Source: Methanobacteriota archaeon
GTDB taxonomy: Archaea; Thermoplasmatota; Poseidoniia; Poseidoniales; Thalassarchaeaceae
DNA: 64,000 nt
Direction of reading: 5' to 3'
Assembly (NCBI GenBank): GCA_004195615.1
Contig: PSPW01000001.1
Coordinates: 146,881 to 210,880, forward strand
A model generated the notes under the pieces. It was not told the DNA's origin. It saw nothing but the letters and a program-made list of their open reading frames with translations, and did no database searches. This document shows positions 52,917 to 61,295 of the stretch, in pieces (positions within the stretch are counted from its first letter, which is position 1; each line of letters begins with the position of its first letter). Made by a program: the position numbers and the translations under genes.

Positions 52917-54359
52917 ATGAAACCCAAACTAACTTACAGAATGAAGAATGCAATATTGATGACTGTACTGATGATGGGAGCTCCGCTCCTAGCAGGATGC
53001 AGTGGAGGAGATAGGGACAATGTCTACTGCGGAGAGGGAACAAATCTAGTTGGCAATGAGTGTGTTGGCTACAATGAGGTATCCTTCTTCTTACGTGGAG
53101 AGTCCATGACATATTTCGGCGTGGGAGGGGTTATTGATGAGGTGGAAAATCCCGATTTAGAGGTACAAGTTGGAGACAGGGTTTCGATTACTCTGATAAT
53201 GGGGGAAGTGAATCTGCATGACATCTCTGTGGAGTATTTCAACGTAGCCACTGCAAAGTTATCCGCCCTCGACGATCGAGATTCGTTAACTTTCATTGCA
53301 GATGCAGAAGGGACGTTTGCTTACTACTGTAGCGTTCCGGGGCATAGAGCAGGAGGGATGACAGGGAACATCATTGTTGGAACAGGCCAGGGATGGAGTG
53401 AGAGCGTGGAAGCGCAAATTGGTCCAGCACTGGATGTTGATACAGATGATATTGCCCGGGATCCATTGGACGTGCCACCCCCCACTGGGAGGAGTGAGGT
53501 TTCCGAAGTTCACATCTACATGGAAGCTGTAGAAGTTGTGGCTCAGATAGAAGAAGGTACGACATTCACATACTGGACTTACAATGGGACTGTTCCGGGA
53601 CCTATGTTCCGAGCAAGAGTAGGTGACACCGTATTTGTTCACTTCTCCAATCATGAAGACAGCACCATGCACCATAACGTAGACTTCCATGCTGTTACTG
53701 GGCAAGGTGGTGGAGCTGCAGCCACAGAATCAGCCCCTGGAACAACCTCTACTTTTTCGTTCAAAGCCATGCATCCAGGTCTGTTCGTCTACCACTGCGC
53801 CACCCCCGACATACCTACTCATATCAGCAAGGGCATGTATGGGATGATTATGATAGAACCTGAGAACCCTCTGCCTACAGTGGACAAAGAAATCTACATT
53901 ATGCAAGGGGATATCTACACCAAATGGAGGCCGGGTAGTGCGGGACATCAGGAGTTCGATGACAACGCTCTCTTCGATGAGATGCCGACATATGTGGTGT
54001 TCAACGGAAAATTCGCCACATTTACTGGGGAGTCTACAATCGAAGCCGAAGTTGGGGAAACGATGAGAATATACTTCGGAGTCGGCGGGCCAAACACTGT
54101 ATCTTCGTTCCACTTGATTGGAGAGATCTTTGACAGTGTTTACAATCTCGGAGACTTGGTTAGTGCACCCCTACAGAGTGTCCAGACTGTGCTTGTTGCT
54201 CCTGGTGGCGCAGTAGTTGTAGACGTGACCTTCGACGTACCTGCGAATTACATCTTGGTCGATCATTCGTTAACTAGAGCATTTCACAAGGGTGCAGTGG
54301 GAATCATATCTGTCACTGGAAGTGAAGATCCAACGATAATTGACGACAGTGAAAACTGA
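52917..54359 (+). CDS. copper nitrite-reductase-like protein with N-terminal cupredoxin, lipoprotein
   Basis: Lipobox LLAGC near residue 27 predicts membrane anchoring outside the cell. Residues 55-155 form a cupredoxin with type 1 ligands (YYCSVPGHRAGGM and an upstream His in LHDISV). Residues 195-475 match two-domain NirK: HNVDFHAVTGQGGGAAATESAPGTTSTFSFKA, FVYHCATPDIPTHISKGMYGMIMI, SSFHLIG and VDHSLTRAFHKGA. These supply all type 1 (H, C, H, M) and type 2 (three His) ligands, and the catalytic Asp (HNVD) and His (SSFH). It may reduce nitrite to NO, though a multicopper oxidase use is not excluded. GGAGGGGTGAG precedes ATG 52917. Confidence 0.82.
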   Translation: MKPKLTYRMKNAILMTVLMMGAPLLAGCSGGDRDNVYCGEGTNLVGNECVGYNEVSFFLRGESMTYFGVGGVIDEVENPDLEVQVGDRVSITLIMGEVNLHDISVEYFNVATAKLSALDDRDSLTFIADAEGTFAYYCSVPGHRAGGMTGNIIVGTGQGWSESVEAQIGPALDVDTDDIARDPLDVPPPTGRSEVSEVHIYMEAVEVVAQIEEGTTFTYWTYNGTVPGPMFRARVGDTVFVHFSNHEDSTMHHNVDFHAVTGQGGGAAATESAPGTTSTFSFKAMHPGLFVYHCATPDIPTHISKGMYGMIMIEPENPLPTVDKEIYIMQGDIYTKWRPGSAGHQEFDDNALFDEMPTYVVFNGKFATFTGESTIEAEVGETMRIYFGVGGPNTVSSFHLIGEIFDSVYNLGDLVSAPLQSVQTVLVAPGGAVVVDVTFDVPANYILVDHSLTRAFHKGAVGIISVTGSEDPTIIDDSEN

Positions 54360-54385
54360 GGTTGGTATTTATTGGGGTTTATCCA

Positions 54386-54862
54386 ATGAGAATTGCAGCA
54401 TGGTGGCTAATGGCGATCGTTATTTCTCCATTGGCTTCCGGCTGCCTCCAAATGATTGAAGGTTTCGATTGCGATGATGAGTCTGTTGAATTGAACAGCC
54501 GATGCACACCTGGGAGCTGGAACATTGTTGGAATTGACTTCCAAAGTAATGACAAATTTGAAGTGACGGAAGGCGATCTAGTAAGAGTAGTATTTGATCC
54601 GGCAACCTATGGGCATTATATCCCCAATAGCTTCCATTTAGAAGGTTATGAAATCTCACAGGAGATTCCTCCCAATGAAGTAAGAACATTAGATTTTTTA
54701 GCAGATAAAACTGGCAATTTCACATATTCGAGTTCGGGATTGTGTCGCATAGATATCCCAGGAGCTGGAGAGGTAATGGTGGATTGTTCTATCTTCTGTG
54801 GTGAAACAGAGAATGGGAGAGCAGGAGTCATTTCTGTAATGGATGAAGGAACGAGGGGTTAA
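54386..54862 (+). CDS. cupredoxin-like lipoprotein, CuA-related
   Basis: Signal peptide with lipobox LASGC. The domain after it resembles cytochrome oxidase subunit II: PNSFHLEGYEIS (the CuA His position), LDFLADKTGNFTYSSS, and CSIFCGETENGRAGVISV where CuA has CxxxCGxxHxxM. Both Cys and Gly are kept but the second His and Met are not, so a full CuA centre is unlikely; a different copper or redox-sensing site is possible. ATG 54386 follows GGGG. It begins 27 bases after the NirK-like gene, probably in one operon. Confidence 0.6.
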   Translation: MRIAAWWLMAIVISPLASGCLQMIEGFDCDDESVELNSRCTPGSWNIVGIDFQSNDKFEVTEGDLVRVVFDPATYGHYIPNSFHLEGYEISQEIPPNEVRTLDFLADKTGNFTYSSSGLCRIDIPGAGEVMVDCSIFCGETENGRAGVISVMDEGTRG

Positions 54863-54944
54863 TGGTTGCAGTTTGGGATTGACAATTTGAACAAGCAGAT
54901 GTCAGTAATTGATTGCGAAGTTGAGGATGTTTGAGATCTAGAAT

Positions 54945-55382
54945 GTGGAATTGGAGCATAAGGAATTGATAGGAATGGAAATGTTGCAATTCAATATTGA
55001 CAAAATAATGGACAAACGTATAGTTTCCATGGATATGGAAGCCAACGTCACAGAGACGATGGATGCAATGCACGAAGCCGGGGTTTGGTCAATAATAGTA
55101 ACAAAGGAAGGGAGGCCTGAAGGAGTAGTTACTGAGAGGGATCTATTGAGAAGATGCTTCAGACCTGGATTGGACCCGGATTTAGTCAAAGTTGGGCAGA
55201 TAATGAGTTATCCCCTAGTGACCATAGAAATGGGTCAAACGATCGGTTCGGTTCTGGGCCTATTAATGGTGGATGGGATCAGAAGGGCGTACGTAGAAGA
55301 TAGTGAAGGAGAGATAATAGGCAGGGTCACTCAGACGCAATGCCTCAAGGGGACACTTGAAATAATTATGGCTCTTCGGTAA
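54945..55382 (+). CDS. CBS-domain pair protein
   Basis: Two CBS repeats: IMDKRIVSMDMEANVTETMDAMHEAGVWSIIVTKEGRPEGVVTERDLLRR and IMSYPLVTIEMGQTIGSVLGLLMVDGIRRAYVEDSEGEIIGRVTQTQCL. Such pairs bind adenine nucleotides or NAD and act as regulators. GTG 54945 is the ORF start; ATG 54975, preceded by AGGAAT-like sequence, is possible and keeps both repeats. Position between the copper genes and the oxidase operon suggests a sensor of energy state, which is inference. Confidence 0.8.
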   Translation: MELEHKELIGMEMLQFNIDKIMDKRIVSMDMEANVTETMDAMHEAGVWSIIVTKEGRPEGVVTERDLLRRCFRPGLDPDLVKVGQIMSYPLVTIEMGQTIGSVLGLLMVDGIRRAYVEDSEGEIIGRVTQTQCLKGTLEIIMALR

Positions 55383-55400
55383 TTATTCGAAGAATTATAT

Positions 55401-56003
55401 TTATGCAAATCCGCACCAAAGAGAGTTGGAATTTATTGGGAGAAGTGCTAGATCAATTTCCCAAACGCCTGTCCATCCTGAATCCAAACTTAAGTGTGCT
55501 TCAAATGCAGTAGGGGACCACCCCCCATCATGGTCCAGTGAGAAATGAGAGAAATTAGACTCTCCATTCACCTTTCCCGATAATGTGAATTTCTCTCCGA
55601 ACAATGACATTGAAGAAACTGAATCTAATCCTTTTGAACCGGCAACGCTGATATTTTCCCATTTCCCTTCAGTGCTAAGAGTGGCGAAAAAAATGTCCCT
55701 AGAACCTCTTGATTGGTGAGTGATTTCCCCCAATTTCATTTCCCCTTCCCATGTTCCTGCGATTACTATTTCTCCTCCCCCAAGTCTAATCACTTGGTTC
55801 AATGCCATCTTCCCTTCTCTTACTTCGGCAGGGGTTCTAGCTAGTTCCATTTCCCTTAGAGTGTTAAGTTGCTCTTCAGAAAGTTCATTGGAAGAAACCA
55901 CAATAGAGGCATTTGCTCCAGAAAAAATCAACAGAGGCGAGATTGCCAGGAAAATTGGAATGAAAATCAGGATCATAGGAATAAAGTTGAATTTTTCTAG
56001 CAT
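55401..56003 (-). CDS. secreted or membrane-anchored hypothetical protein
   Basis: 200 residues. A hydrophobic N-terminus (FIPMILIFIPIFLAISPLLIFSGANA) is a signal peptide or anchor. The rest is a small beta-rich extracytoplasmic domain (LNQVIRLGGGEIVIAGTWEGEMKLGEI, DIFFATLSTEGKWENI) with repeated GxxF/G-strand pattern like a partial beta-propeller. No family recognised. It is transcribed opposite to the oxidase operon. Confidence 0.6.
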   Translation of the reverse strand: MLEKFNFIPMILIFIPIFLAISPLLIFSGANASIVVSSNELSEEQLNTLREMELARTPAEVREGKMALNQVIRLGGGEIVIAGTWEGEMKLGEITHQSRGSRDIFFATLSTEGKWENISVAGSKGLDSVSSMSLFGEKFTLSGKVNGESNFSHFSLDHDGGWSPTAFEAHLSLDSGWTGVWEIDLALLPINSNSLWCGFA

Positions 56004-56058
56004 TCAGAATCGTCCCTTCAATGTGTAATATTGGTATTGAAGATTACATTCTCACCTC

Positions 56059-56092
56059 ACATGTTCGGTGTTATCGTAAGTCCCGAACAAGT
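56059..56092. promoter_or_regulatory. facing CCGAACATGT-type motif pair upstream of oxidase operon
   Basis: ACATGTTCGG (56059-56068) and CCGAACAAGT (56083-56092) form an inverted pair, 9 of 10 bases complementary, 24 bases apart start to start. The same motif occurs before the NirK-like gene and before the HTH-10 gene. It lies about 60-90 bases upstream of the first oxidase gene. Confidence 0.6.
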
Positions 56093-56149
56093 AAGGCATC
56101 TCGATAATGGGGTCTACGCTTATTCGAATCCGCAGGGAGCGCTTTGAGC

Positions 56150-56953
56150 ATGCTGAAGATTGCAATAGTCGAAGAAGTTGGAATAAACAAAATGAAGAGT
56201 ATTGGAGAGGTACACAATAGTGCAGCACCGATAATGATGGCCCTAGCAATCACATTGTGCTTAGGAGGCCTTCTATTCTGGCCTTTGGCAGTTATCGGTT
56301 TGCCACTACTGGCATTTTCGATCTTCTCCTGGCTGAGGGAGGAGACTCACCTTTGGCCACACCGTCGGAATCAAGGGGGAACTGGTGAATGGGGGGATGC
56401 ATCTTGGGCGATGTTCTGGATTATTGTCACAGAGTGCATTATCTTCGCATCTTTCTTTGCTTATTGGTTCTGGGCACGATGGCACACGGTTAGCTGGGAC
56501 GGGGCAGTTGGAGGCTCTTGGCCTGCTGACGGAGTGGACCTTAATCTGGAGCTGACTGCACTCAACACGTTGATTCTGATATTTTCCGGCATTCTAGTGG
56601 AGAATGCGAAAAAGAAGCATGCGAATGGAAATTCAAATGGATCAATCGGGACCTTAATGGGAGCCATATCTATGGGCGTAATTTTCCTAATAATCCAATT
56701 GTACGAATACAGTACATCTGGGTTTTTGTGGAGTGATCACCCTTATGGGACTGCATTCTACTCACTTACAGGCCTCCATGGGTTACACGTCCTAGCAGGA
56801 TTGGTTGCATTGGCCGTCATTCTGGTATTGGTTAAAGGTGGAATCCTAGGAGTAGAGAGACATGATGGATTCAGAGCGGTAGCGATGTATTGGCACTTCG
56901 TGGACTTTGTCTGGGTTCTTCTTTTCCTTGTTGTTTACTTGGAGGTGATTTAG
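56150..56953 (+). CDS. coxC: cytochrome c oxidase subunit III
   Basis: Seven hydrophobic helices, with family blocks WLREETHLWPHRRNQGG, MFWIIVTECIIFASFFAYWFWAR, LNTLILIFSGILVENA, SDHPYGTAFYSLTGLHGLHVLAGLVAL and FRAVAMYWHFVDFVWVLLFLVVYLEV, the last with the typical WHFVDxVW. ATG 56150 follows GGGAG; an in-frame TTG at 56144 is possible. The stop overlaps the subunit II GTG by one base. The III-II-I gene order is unusual compared with the common II-I-III. Confidence 0.93.
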   Translation: MLKIAIVEEVGINKMKSIGEVHNSAAPIMMALAITLCLGGLLFWPLAVIGLPLLAFSIFSWLREETHLWPHRRNQGGTGEWGDASWAMFWIIVTECIIFASFFAYWFWARWHTVSWDGAVGGSWPADGVDLNLELTALNTLILIFSGILVENAKKKHANGNSNGSIGTLMGAISMGVIFLIIQLYEYSTSGFLWSDHPYGTAFYSLTGLHGLHVLAGLVALAVILVLVKGGILGVERHDGFRAVAMYWHFVDFVWVLLFLVVYLEVI

Positions 56954-57690
56954 TGTACCTAAGCAAGAAAACGTTCGGACTCATCTCCGGAAGCATTGGA
57001 GTCCTAATATTGACTTTCTTCTCCATTTTCAATTGGGGGCGGGGGCTTGGTGGGACTGGTGCGCACGCAGATGTTTATGACGATCTATTCACCCTATATT
57101 GGGGCCTGGGAACTGTTATTGGCATCGGAGTATATTCCTACTTTCTCTGGTTACTGACGACTTCAACAGATGAAGAAGTAGATGAAATGGTGATTGGGAG
57201 GGACCCCGTAGTAAGAGGGGACAGCAAAGTAGCATTCGCAATTGCATTGATAATCACATTCTTCCTCCTTATTCTCTCTGATGCTACATTCGATTCAATC
57301 GATTTCTTCGAAGAACCCGAAACCAATGAGGACTCATTCACAGTGTTTGTAACTGGATACCAGTACTACTGGGAATACCATTATCCAAATGGGTTAAACT
57401 ACACAAGTTCGAATGGGGGGCCATTACGAATCCCCGTAGACGTCCCTGTCGTCTTCGAAGTAAGCAGTGGTGATGTGTTTCATTCGTTTGCCTTGCCCGA
57501 GCATCGCATCAAAATTGATGCTCTTCCGAGTCGAGCCAACATTGGCTGGATTCTGGCAGAAGAAACTGGAGAATATCCAATTCGCTGCTTTGAGCTATGC
57601 GGAGACTATCACTCTCTCATGATCGGACATCTCGAGGTGATGGAACAGGAGGAATTCGATGCATGGTACTCAGGAGGAATGTCATCATGA
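56953..57690 (+). CDS. coxB: cytochrome c oxidase subunit II (CuA)
   Basis: Electron-entry subunit. Two membrane helices (TFGLISGSIGVLILTFFSIFNWG and FAIALIITFFLLILSDATF) frame a domain with a further N-terminal hydrophobic segment; the extracytoplasmic part has FVTGYQYYWEYHYPNG, GDVFHSFALPEHRIKIDALP and the complete CuA motif CFELCGDYHSLMIGHLEV. The GTG at 56953 overlaps the subunit III stop and is preceded by GGAGGTGA; an ORF to 56890 lies within subunit III. The donor could be a cupredoxin. Confidence 0.95.
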   Translation: MYLSKKTFGLISGSIGVLILTFFSIFNWGRGLGGTGAHADVYDDLFTLYWGLGTVIGIGVYSYFLWLLTTSTDEEVDEMVIGRDPVVRGDSKVAFAIALIITFFLLILSDATFDSIDFFEEPETNEDSFTVFVTGYQYYWEYHYPNGLNYTSSNGGPLRIPVDVPVVFEVSSGDVFHSFALPEHRIKIDALPSRANIGWILAEETGEYPIRCFELCGDYHSLMIGHLEVMEQEEFDAWYSGGMSS

Positions 57691-59849
57691 TTAGCAATAG
57701 AAGAATCCGGACGATAGTTTTCGCATTGGCAATTTCTCTGGCGACGGTTTTCCTCCCCCAGTTATCTGCATATCCGACAGGAACCACGGGGGCAGTTTAC
57801 CATGACGGGTGTACCTGCCATGATCGGTTTGCTTCCGAGGAGGTTGAGATATCTCTCAACGGACTTCCTGAGAGTTTCATTGCCGGTGAGGAATACGTGC
57901 TTGAAATTTCCATCATTGGAGGTCCAGAAGAAGGGGGTGAAAATAGTGGGGGATTCAATATGCGCGTGGATATTGGGACACTGTCCACACTCGACAATTC
58001 GGTTCAAATCTCTGATGGGGAGGCGACACACACTGAATCGGGTAACGACCAGCGAACCTGGGATATCCAGTGGAGTGCCCCTGATTCGGATTCTCAATGG
58101 GCATCATTCGTAGTCATTGGAAATTCCGTGGACGGGGATGGAATCAATGATCAGGATGACTCCTGGAATATACAAAAATTCGAATTGTCTGGGCAGAATG
58201 CACGTTCTGGATTGCAAATTGATATCGATGAGCCAGCTTGGCTAGTCATTGTTGGTTCCCTACTATCGATTGCTATTCTCATCATATTGGCACTCTGGAG
58301 GAATGAAGTCTTTGGGATGAATGAGTTGAAACACTGGCTCACCACTACTGATCACAAGGATATCGGAGTGCTTTACCTATGGGCATCGATAATCTTCTCG
58401 GCCATTGGACTGGCACTTTCCGTGTTAATTAGGCTACAGTTAGTTATCCCTGATAACTCGTTCATGACGGGGGGATTATACAACGAAGCAGTAACCATGC
58501 ATGGTGCAGTGATGGTTCTTTTTGCCATCTCTCCGATGGCCTTCGCATTTGCAAATTACATTGTCCCTCTACAGATTGGAGCTAGGGACATGGCTTTCCC
58601 GAGATTGAATGCTCTTTCTTTCTGGACTTTGGTTCTGGGGGGGCTTACGGCTGCATCTGGTTTCTTCTTTGGTGGTGCTGCCGATGTTGGTTGGACGTTC
58701 TATTCGCCATTAACCGATATTGAATACACCCCCGGGTCAGGGGTCTCGCTAGCTGGGGCTGGATTGGTGCTCCTGATTATCTCAGTAACTGGTTCAACGA
58801 TAAACTTCCTAGTCACCATTCTCCGCCACAGAATCCCCGGGATGGATATGCGGCAGATGCCCATGTATACTTGGAACATCCTGTTCACAGTTATCTTGAT
58901 GCTGATAATTTTCCCAGCTCTATTTGGCGCTGTTCTGATGCTAATTGGCGACCGTTTCTTCGATACTCTATTCTTCCATCCAGATATCGATGGGACTACG
59001 TGGTGGTTGCACATCTTCTGGTTCTTCGGTCATCCTGAGGTCTATGTCGTCCTCCTACCTGGACTTGGGATGGCGATGGAAGTCGTCCCCACTTTCGTGA
59101 GGAGAGAGCTTTATGGACGGAATGTCATTATCTGGTCATTGGCTGTTGCAAGCATCATCAGCGTATTGGTATGGGCGCATCACATGTTCATTACAGGAAT
59201 TGATCCGACATTCCGAAAGCTTGAGACGATTGGTACTGAACTGGTCAGCGTCCCATTTGGACTGATTTACCTATGTCTACTTGCAACCTTCTACAAGTCA
59301 AAACCGGATTTCAGCAAACTTCCACTAGCCTTTGTCATGGGGGCGATTGGAATTTTCCTGATAGGTGGAATAACAGGAGTTTACCTCTCCAGTGTTGCCA
59401 TGGATGTGCAACTAAGGGGGACTTACTATCTCGTGGCCCATTTCCACTACACCCTTGGTTCAGTCGCCGTTATGACGCTAGGGGGGATTTACTACTGGTA
59501 TCCCAAGATCTTCGGAAGAATGTTGGACGAGGGTCTCGGTTGGTGGCACTTCTGGTTGACTTTTCTAGGAATTAATATCACATTCATCCCTCTTTTCGGA
59601 TTGTGGGACATGCCAAGGAGAATCTACGTATATCAAGAAAGTGCAGGATGGGGAGATCAGCAACTAGTCTCAACAATAGGGTCAATAATTGTCTTCGTGG
59701 CTCAGCTAATTTTCTTCTGGAACTTCACGAGAAGCATGCACAAAGGGGAAGTTGCTGGGAATGATCCATGGGGGGGCACGACCTTTGAATGGTCTACTTC
59801 TTCTCCGCCGCCGAAGCACAACTTCGAGAAACTTCCAGAAATGAATTAG
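57687..59849 (+). CDS. coxA: cytochrome c oxidase subunit I fused to an N-terminal extracytoplasmic domain
   Basis: 720 residues. After a signal peptide, residues 30-170 form a choice-of-anchor-V/Reeler-like domain: DGCTCHDRFASEEVEISLNGLP, GGFNMRVDIGTLS, FVVIGNSVDGDGINDQDDSW. The oxidase follows: TMHGAVMVLFAISP (low-spin heme His), FWFFGHPEVYVVLLPGLG (CuB His, Glu, cross-linked Tyr), WAHHMFITGIDP (CuB His pair) and VAHFHYTLGS (heme His). The usual K-channel segment reads VSVPFGLIYLCLLAT, without Thr and Lys. ATG 57687 overlaps the subunit II stop (ATGA). Confidence 0.93.
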   Translation: MISNRRIRTIVFALAISLATVFLPQLSAYPTGTTGAVYHDGCTCHDRFASEEVEISLNGLPESFIAGEEYVLEISIIGGPEEGGENSGGFNMRVDIGTLSTLDNSVQISDGEATHTESGNDQRTWDIQWSAPDSDSQWASFVVIGNSVDGDGINDQDDSWNIQKFELSGQNARSGLQIDIDEPAWLVIVGSLLSIAILIILALWRNEVFGMNELKHWLTTTDHKDIGVLYLWASIIFSAIGLALSVLIRLQLVIPDNSFMTGGLYNEAVTMHGAVMVLFAISPMAFAFANYIVPLQIGARDMAFPRLNALSFWTLVLGGLTAASGFFFGGAADVGWTFYSPLTDIEYTPGSGVSLAGAGLVLLIISVTGSTINFLVTILRHRIPGMDMRQMPMYTWNILFTVILMLIIFPALFGAVLMLIGDRFFDTLFFHPDIDGTTWWLHIFWFFGHPEVYVVLLPGLGMAMEVVPTFVRRELYGRNVIIWSLAVASIISVLVWAHHMFITGIDPTFRKLETIGTELVSVPFGLIYLCLLATFYKSKPDFSKLPLAFVMGAIGIFLIGGITGVYLSSVAMDVQLRGTYYLVAHFHYTLGSVAVMTLGGIYYWYPKIFGRMLDEGLGWWHFWLTFLGINITFIPLFGLWDMPRRIYVYQESAGWGDQQLVSTIGSIIVFVAQLIFFWNFTRSMHKGEVAGNDPWGGTTFEWSTSSPPPKHNFEKLPEMN

Positions 59850-60353
59850 TCAGATTATGCCCCCTCGGATTACGGAAACTCCTAGGAGAAAAATCGTAAG
59901 AGAAAGTATTAGATTTACGCGGGCAAAAGTTGATGCGCGTCTTCTTAATTTTCTTGACTCATCGCAGTCACCCTTCTCTGTAAGGCACTTGATTGCCCTG
60001 GGGCCGAAATAGAAATCATGTAATGCCGCCGATATGAAAAGCAGAGCCCCTCCAATCATCTTCCATGCGATTGTGCTAGCTGGTGGATTAGAATGACCCC
60101 CTGCATTGGTGAAAGAATCCCATCCAACAATAATATCAGAGAGGAAGATTCCGGTAATTGAGACGGTCAGGAGGCATGCCCAACCCAACCATCGGAATCT
60201 CAATCCTACATCATTGAGGAAGATAAGATACTCCTCTCGGCTATACTTTTTCTTGGAGTACGGGACTAGGATGGTGACGAAGAAAATCATTGAGCCGATC
60301 CAGATTGCTGCGCCAATGAGGTGCAAGAAGGAAATCATGGTCCAGTTGAGCAC
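59850..60353 (-). CDS. CopD-like four-helix membrane protein
   Basis: 167 residues with four hydrophobic segments: ISFLHLIGAAIWIGSMIFFVTILVP, FRWLGWACLLTVSITGIFLS, IAWKMIGGALLFISAALHDFYFG and LILSLTIFLLGVSVIRGG. The N-terminal His within FLHLIGAAIWIG and the ALHDF His resemble the CopD / heme-binding DUF2214-like proteins. It may take part in copper or heme handling for the oxidase it converges on (one base after its stop). GTG 60353 is the start; ATG 60338 is possible. Confidence 0.6.
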   Translation of the reverse strand: MLNWTMISFLHLIGAAIWIGSMIFFVTILVPYSKKKYSREEYLIFLNDVGLRFRWLGWACLLTVSITGIFLSDIIVGWDSFTNAGGHSNPPASTIAWKMIGGALLFISAALHDFYFGPRAIKCLTEKGDCDESRKLRRRASTFARVNLILSLTIFLLGVSVIRGGII

Positions 60354-60389
60354 ATTATTGTTTCAGAGATCAATAGTTAGAATTCGGTC

Positions 60390-60442
60390 CCGAACATGTT
60401 CGTGACGAAAGTAATCGACCGGGACGACCCTAACATGTCCGA
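60390..60442. promoter_or_regulatory. CCGAACATGT motif pair and palindrome upstream of HTH-10 gene
   Basis: CCGAACATGT (60390-60399) lies within the exact palindrome CGAACATGTTCG (60391-60402). A facing partner ACATGTCCGA (60433-60442) stands 43 bases away, almost the same spacing as the 44 bases in the tandem copies at 52.75 kb. CGACCCTAACATGTCC (60425-60440) matches CGACACCTAACATGTTC there. The site lies between a divergent gene pair, as for an operator controlling both. Confidence 0.65.
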
Positions 60443-60541
60443 TGACAATGGAGCTACACCAAAACAACTCATTGAGGGGATTTGTAACTTCACATTTGTT
60501 TTTCAAAGGACTGCCGGCCTCTGAAATCAGGAGGGGATGCA

Positions 60542-61270
60542 TTGAATAGGTTCATGTTGACCAAACAATGGTTAACTAAATTGCAACACATTCTGATTTC
60601 GGTTCGACTGCCAGAAAACCACTGGGCAGGAGACTCCACGAGGCAATTCCCTCACATAAAGATCACAATTGATGAGCACATGCCACTACCAAAGGGACGT
60701 GGTTCTGCAATTGGTAGAATCTATGGAAGAGACCTATCTAGAATCAGGTCAACTCTGGAAGAGCATCAAGGGATAGAGTCGATTTCATTCTTCGGACAGA
60801 ACGATGAGTGCTTAGAATTCAATATCGTTGTATCGAGAGGAGGAGGTGGATTCGTTCGTCCTCTAATTGAAGCGGAAGTAGTGCCGCAGACTCCTTTCTC
60901 AGTTAGCGATGGTTGGGTCGAATGGGAGTTTTCTACTGACAGGCAGCACGTCAAAGAATTGGTTGGACATCTCAAGAATAGTGGATTGCCTCACAAAATA
61001 CACTCATTGACCAAGGAGGTTACAGAACGCTTGCTGACGCCCCGGCAGCGGGAAGTTCTCGATTTGGCTATAGAATCGGGATTCTACGATTCTCCTAGGA
61101 AAATAACATTGACAAGTCTCGCAGATATTTCCGGAGTATCGAAATCGACACTATGCGAGATGGTTCAGCTAATCGAGAATCACATTGTTCACGAATACCT
61201 GGGAGACATCAGAAGAAGGAGTCCCAAGGAAAAAAAAATTCATAGTAATAATGTAACAAAGAGTGATTAA
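60542..61270 (+). CDS. HTH-10 (bacterio-opsin-activator type) transcription regulator
   Basis: 242 residues. The C-terminal HTH-10 domain is clear: LTPRQREVLDLAIESGFYDSPRKITLTSLADISGVSKSTLCEMVQLIENHIV. The N-terminal 160 residues are a beta-rich domain with HIKITIDEHMPLPKGRGSA and IVVSRGGGGFVRPLIEAEV, as in halophile Bat-like regulators but without a visible PAS or GAF signature. TTG 60542 is supported by AGGAGGGG six to thirteen bases upstream; the ATG between them hits a stop at once. It is the nearest candidate for binding the shared CCGAACATGT motif. Confidence 0.85.
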   Translation: MNRFMLTKQWLTKLQHILISVRLPENHWAGDSTRQFPHIKITIDEHMPLPKGRGSAIGRIYGRDLSRIRSTLEEHQGIESISFFGQNDECLEFNIVVSRGGGGFVRPLIEAEVVPQTPFSVSDGWVEWEFSTDRQHVKELVGHLKNSGLPHKIHSLTKEVTERLLTPRQREVLDLAIESGFYDSPRKITLTSLADISGVSKSTLCEMVQLIENHIVHEYLGDIRRRSPKEKKIHSNNVTKSD

Positions 61271-61295
61271 TATAGTGAATCGGAGTGGAAAGAAT

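Noticed and set aside
57800-57820. c-type heme site in the oxidase N-terminal domain
   Set aside because: The motif is CxCH (GCTCH), one residue short of CxxCH; a covalent heme is not supported.
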